Below are positions 63,963 through 64,000 of a stretch of DNA of 64,000 nt, piece by piece. Every line of letters starts with the position of its first letter. The stretch's first letter is position 1. The stretch comes from Paenibacillus tarimensis (GTDB lineage Bacteria > Bacillota > Bacilli > Paenibacillales > Paenibacillaceae), in contig NZ_JAKGAO010000013.1 in assembly GCF_021532315.1 (NCBI RefSeq), positions 1 to 64,000 of the forward strand, in the 5' to 3' direction. Under the pieces are notes generated by a model, which did no database searches, was not told the DNA's origin, and saw nothing but the letters and a program-made list of their open reading frames with translations. A program made the position numbers and the translations under genes.

Positions 63963-64000
63963 CACGAACGATAGAATTTATTTTAATATTTATAGTTCGG
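63963..64000. promoter_or_regulatory. PurR boxes
   Basis: CCGAACTATAAA on the minus strand (64000 downwards) and ACACGAACGATAG on the plus strand (63962-63974) are inverted copies of the PurBox AWWWCCGAACWWT, 17 bases apart, upstream of the -35, as in Bacillus PurR targets. Confidence 0.75.

Overview
The window looks like a chromosomal segment of an endospore-forming Firmicute of the Paenibacillaceae, most likely Paenibacillus (inferred, not tested by search). Grounds: the lipA-yutD / lytH-yunB neighbourhood known from Bacillus, an SspI spore protein beside a TrmH-family methylase, a purEKBCSQLFMNHD operon with Bacillus-type control signals, four proteins with copper-amine-oxidase-N-like 'stalk' domains, and moderately GC-rich codon use in most of the window.

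Layout. 0-5 kb: yutD-lipA facing lytH and the sporulation gene yunB, then a DUF2500 membrane protein and a 56-aa protein. 5-9.4 kb: a LacI-controlled catabolic operon (LacI, two Gfo/Idh/MocA dehydrogenases, ThuA-like protein). 9.5-14.2 kb: a zinc-ribbon protein, a nitroreductase, and a second LacI regulator with a cytoplasmic GH15 glucoamylase-like enzyme. 14.2-17.4 kb: a lipoprotein with cell-wall-binding-type repeats behind a CsoR-like copper operator, and a stalk/LysM protein. 17.5-19.6 kb: ktrB with a c-di-AMP (ydaO/yuaA) riboswitch leader; a KtrA-like regulatory subunit lies 30 kb away at 48.8 kb. 21.2-29.7 kb: a surface-glycan locus (sulfotransferase, four glycosyltransferases, ManC, an Rmd/Gmd-type dehydrogenase, two DUF2642 proteins). 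29.7-34.4 kb: an AT-rich accessory stretch bounded by an IS3-family remnant and related structured repeats, holding a polysaccharide deacetylase, an XRE regulator and a stalk/PKD protein. 34.4-42.4 kb: a stalk protein with 16-residue repeats, an old-yellow-enzyme homologue, a NagA-like deacetylase, and a HAD-YczE-LacI operon whose putative operator also lies in the NagA-like promoter. 42.5-44.9 kb: a ThrRS paralogue with a ruined editing site behind two tandem T-boxes. 45-50 kb: membrane protein, decayed gene, flavodoxin-like reductase/HxlR pair, trmH-ktr, sspI and small membrane proteins. 50.2-64 kb: the complete de novo IMP operon behind PurR boxes, a sigma-A promoter and a guanine riboswitch.

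Working together: the pur operon makes IMP from PRPP and is under double purine control. The glycan locus probably builds a GDP-sugar-derived, possibly sulfated glycan on the spore surface. Best candidates for undescribed biology: the editing-dead, doubly T-box-controlled ThrRS; the copper-operator lipoprotein with a histidine tail; the sulfotransferase/DUF2642 glycan locus; and the LacI regulon linking HAD-YczE to the NagA-like gene. I saw no CRISPR array, prophage, rRNA or tRNA gene.
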